From positions 17,752 to 81,751 of the forward strand of contig JACNKP010000052.1 of the NCBI GenBank assembly GCA_014381985.1: DNA of 64,000 nucleotides, given 5' to 3'. Below the pieces are notes generated by a model that worked only from the letters and a program-made list of their open reading frames with translations, was not told the origin of the DNA and searched no databases. The position numbers were made by a program, and so were the translations under genes. This document shows positions 62,681 to 64,000 of the stretch, one piece after another. Source of the DNA: SAR92 clade bacterium. GTDB taxonomy: Bacteria > Pseudomonadota > Gammaproteobacteria > Pseudomonadales > Porticoccaceae. Positions within the stretch are counted from its first letter, which is position 1, and every line of letters begins with the position of its first letter.

Positions 62681-64000
62681 ATGGAGCAAGATCTATTCCA
62701 TAAAATATCAAACAGACTACTGTCGCTATTAAAATTAGAACCATTTCTATTGGTGGCTTTACTTTTAGCGTTGCTATCAAGTGGTAGTGGCTTTGCAGAA
62801 GATAGACCTAACGTTGTTCTAATAGTGGCGGATGACCTAGGCTGGGCGGATGTGGGCTATCATGGCAGCCCGATTCAAACACCCTCTATTGATCGTTTAG
62901 CTGCTGAGGGCATTACTCTGGAGCGCTTCTATGTCGCTCCAATATGCTCACCAACAAGAGCAGGGCTGTTGACCGCAAGAGACCCCGTGCGTTTAGGCAT
63001 AGCCTACGATCAGATCCACCCTTGGTATAACGCTGGTCTGGCAAAAGAAGAGTACTTATTGTCAGAAGCTCTGCGTGATGGAGGCTATCAAACCGGAATA
63101 GTAGGAAAATGGCATTTAGGGCATACTCAGCAACATCAATTACCCAATTCTCAAGGGTTTGAGGACTTTTTCGGTCATCTGCATACCAACACCGATTTTT
63201 ACACGCACCGTCGTGAGAATGGCCATGATCTACAAATTAATGGAACCAGCGTGTATCGGGATGGCGACTATTTAACACATATTGAGGCGAGTGAAGCTAA
63301 GGCCTACATTGAACATCGAGACAAAGACAAACCATTTTTCTTATACGTGCCCTTTACCGCGCCTCACAGCCCCATGCAGGCGCCTAAAGAAACGATAAAA
63401 AAGTACCAGCATCTTACAAAGCTTGGGTACCGCAGGGTATACGCTGCTATGGTGGATGAAATGGATGTCGCCATAGGGAAGATTATTCAGACGTTAGAGG
63501 AGCAGAAAATAACGGACAATACTATTGTTGTGTTTATGAGTGACAACGGTGGCTCAAACTATTTTGGCGGTAACAATACGCCATTGCGAGGGCAGAAGGG
63601 CCAAACCTTTGAGGGCGGCATTCGTGTTCCAGCTGTCATTCGCTGGCCTAAGAAGTTAACAGCTGGCACCATTATTGACCAAACAGTATCATACCTTGAT
63701 CTGGTGCCGACACTTATTGCGGCAAGCGGCATTGAGGCCCGGTTACCCAATGCCATCGATGGCGAAAACATGTGGTCCGCACTTCATAACGGCACCTTGA
63801 TTGAACGACAGCAGCCGTTATTTTTTGTCTCAGAAATCCCGGTTCCAGGTATGGTTTGGACCGCAGTTATCGATGGCTCAATGAAATTAGTACAAATAAT
63901 AAGAGAAGGGCAAACAGAGACCCGCGTGACCAGTTTTTTGTTTGATATTGTCCAAGACCCTACCGAGAAAAATAATCTCGCCACTAATATTCCGTCTGAA
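62681..64000 (+). CDS. Secreted sulfatase (type I, formylglycine), 3' end outside window
   Basis: The frame is open from the ATG at 62681 to the end of the window; 440 residues are visible. An N-terminal signal sequence or anchor (FLLVALLLALLSSG, ending near FAED) is followed by the alkaline-phosphatase-fold start RPNVVLIVADDLGWADVG, with metal ligands D51 and D52. The sulfatase signature is CSPTRAGLLTAR: C89 is the residue converted to formylglycine. GKWHLGH, APHSPMQAP and SDNGGSN carry further active-site residues. It may desulfate a steroid sulfate or another sulfate ester in the periplasm; the family does not reveal the substrate. TTTGGAG precedes the start. Confidence 0.92.
   Translation, partial: MEQDLFHKISNRLLSLLKLEPFLLVALLLALLSSGSGFAEDRPNVVLIVADDLGWADVGYHGSPIQTPSIDRLAAEGITLERFYVAPICSPTRAGLLTARDPVRLGIAYDQIHPWYNAGLAKEEYLLSEALRDGGYQTGIVGKWHLGHTQQHQLPNSQGFEDFFGHLHTNTDFYTHRRENGHDLQINGTSVYRDGDYLTHIEASEAKAYIEHRDKDKPFFLYVPFTAPHSPMQAPKETIKKYQHLTKLGYRRVYAAMVDEMDVAIGKIIQTLEEQKITDNTIVVFMSDNGGSNYFGGNNTPLRGQKGQTFEGGIRVPAVIRWPKKLTAGTIIDQTVSYLDLVPTLIAASGIEARLPNAIDGENMWSALHNGTLIERQQPLFFVSEIPVPGMVWTAVIDGSMKLVQIIREGQTETRVTSFLFDIVQDPTEKNNLATNIPSE

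Noticed and set aside
1..64000. CRISPR arrays, tRNA or rRNA genes, insertion sequences, phage genes
   Set aside because: I looked for spaced repeats, cloverleaf-type sequences, transposases and integrases and saw none; the island shows no mobile-element boundary.

Overview
The window looks like a chromosomal segment of an aerobic Gram-negative bacterium, most likely a marine gammaproteobacterium. The evidence is the set of housekeeping genes (long-form purC, a type-2 L-serine dehydratase, YeaC/DUF1315 next to a DUF2797 protein, a GlpG-like rhomboid, pepN), the TonB-dependent receptor, and a base composition that looks a little under half G+C by eye. The taxonomy is inference; there is no rRNA gene in the window.

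Bases 1-14229 are ordinary core genome: the tail of a cytochrome c oxidase subunit IV-type gene, two uncharacterised proteins, sdaA, purC, an epimerase, an SDR, a YbfF-like esterase, an aromatic aminotransferase, a shikimate-kinase-like gene, nadK, a rhomboid protease, YeaC, DUF2797 and pepN. A clear intrinsic terminator at 14414-14441 follows pepN, and a 593-bp stretch without a convincing gene separates this block from the rest.

From 14823 to the end, nearly every gene fits steroid catabolism. (a) 14823-16955: a steroid 5-alpha-reductase-like membrane enzyme and a LuxR-type regulator. (b) 17136-25091, minus strand: fadD3-like, hsaC, hsaB, hsaA, hsaD, hsaE, hsaG and hsaF. This is the full A/B-ring aromatic meta-cleavage route from 3-HSA to pyruvate and propionyl-CoA, plus the HIP-CoA ligase. 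A good sigma70-like promoter lies at 25122-25150. (c) 25306-35640, plus strand, divergent: ipdA, ipdB, a crotonase, fadE31-like, a non-catalytic ACAD, fadA6, an SDR, a second non-catalytic ACAD, fadE30 and ipdF. This is the C/D-ring set that forms the KstR2 regulon in Mycobacterium tuberculosis. (d) 35691-49261: a second thiolase, then two consecutive modules that each pair a KstD-type flavoprotein with an NTF2-fold protein. Old-yellow-enzyme, acyl-CoA ligase, GMC oxidoreductase, degenerate amidohydrolase, MaoC and two SDR genes follow. Remains of a third SDR lie at about 49275-49450. (e) 49487-57312, minus strand: a membrane protein, a BaiCD/BaiH-type Fe-S flavoenzyme, a DUF3604 protein and a fused GMC-oxidoreductase/aldehyde-dehydrogenase. 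This operon is divergent from an AraC-type regulator. (f) 58884-64000: a TonB-dependent receptor, a 3-alpha-hydroxysteroid-dehydrogenase-like SDR and a secreted sulfatase that runs off the window.

Read together, the island could import a steroid (TonB receptor), desulfate it or oxidise its hydroxyls (sulfatase, SDRs), adjust ring-A saturation (5-alpha-reductase, KstD), remove hydroxyls by dehydration and reduction (NTF2-fold proteins and OYEs), oxidise and activate a side-chain alcohol (GMC/ALDH, CoA ligase), and then degrade the rings by the Hsa and Ipd pathways. The 9-alpha-hydroxylase (kshAB), ipdC and a KstR/KstR2-type repressor are not in the window and must lie elsewhere if the pathway is complete. 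The least familiar elements are the GMC-ALDH fusion operon, the doubled flavoprotein/NTF2 module with a bile-acid-dehydration flavour, a near-perfect operator candidate shared by two transcription units, and an Asp-to-Glu change at the metal-ligand position of HsaF.
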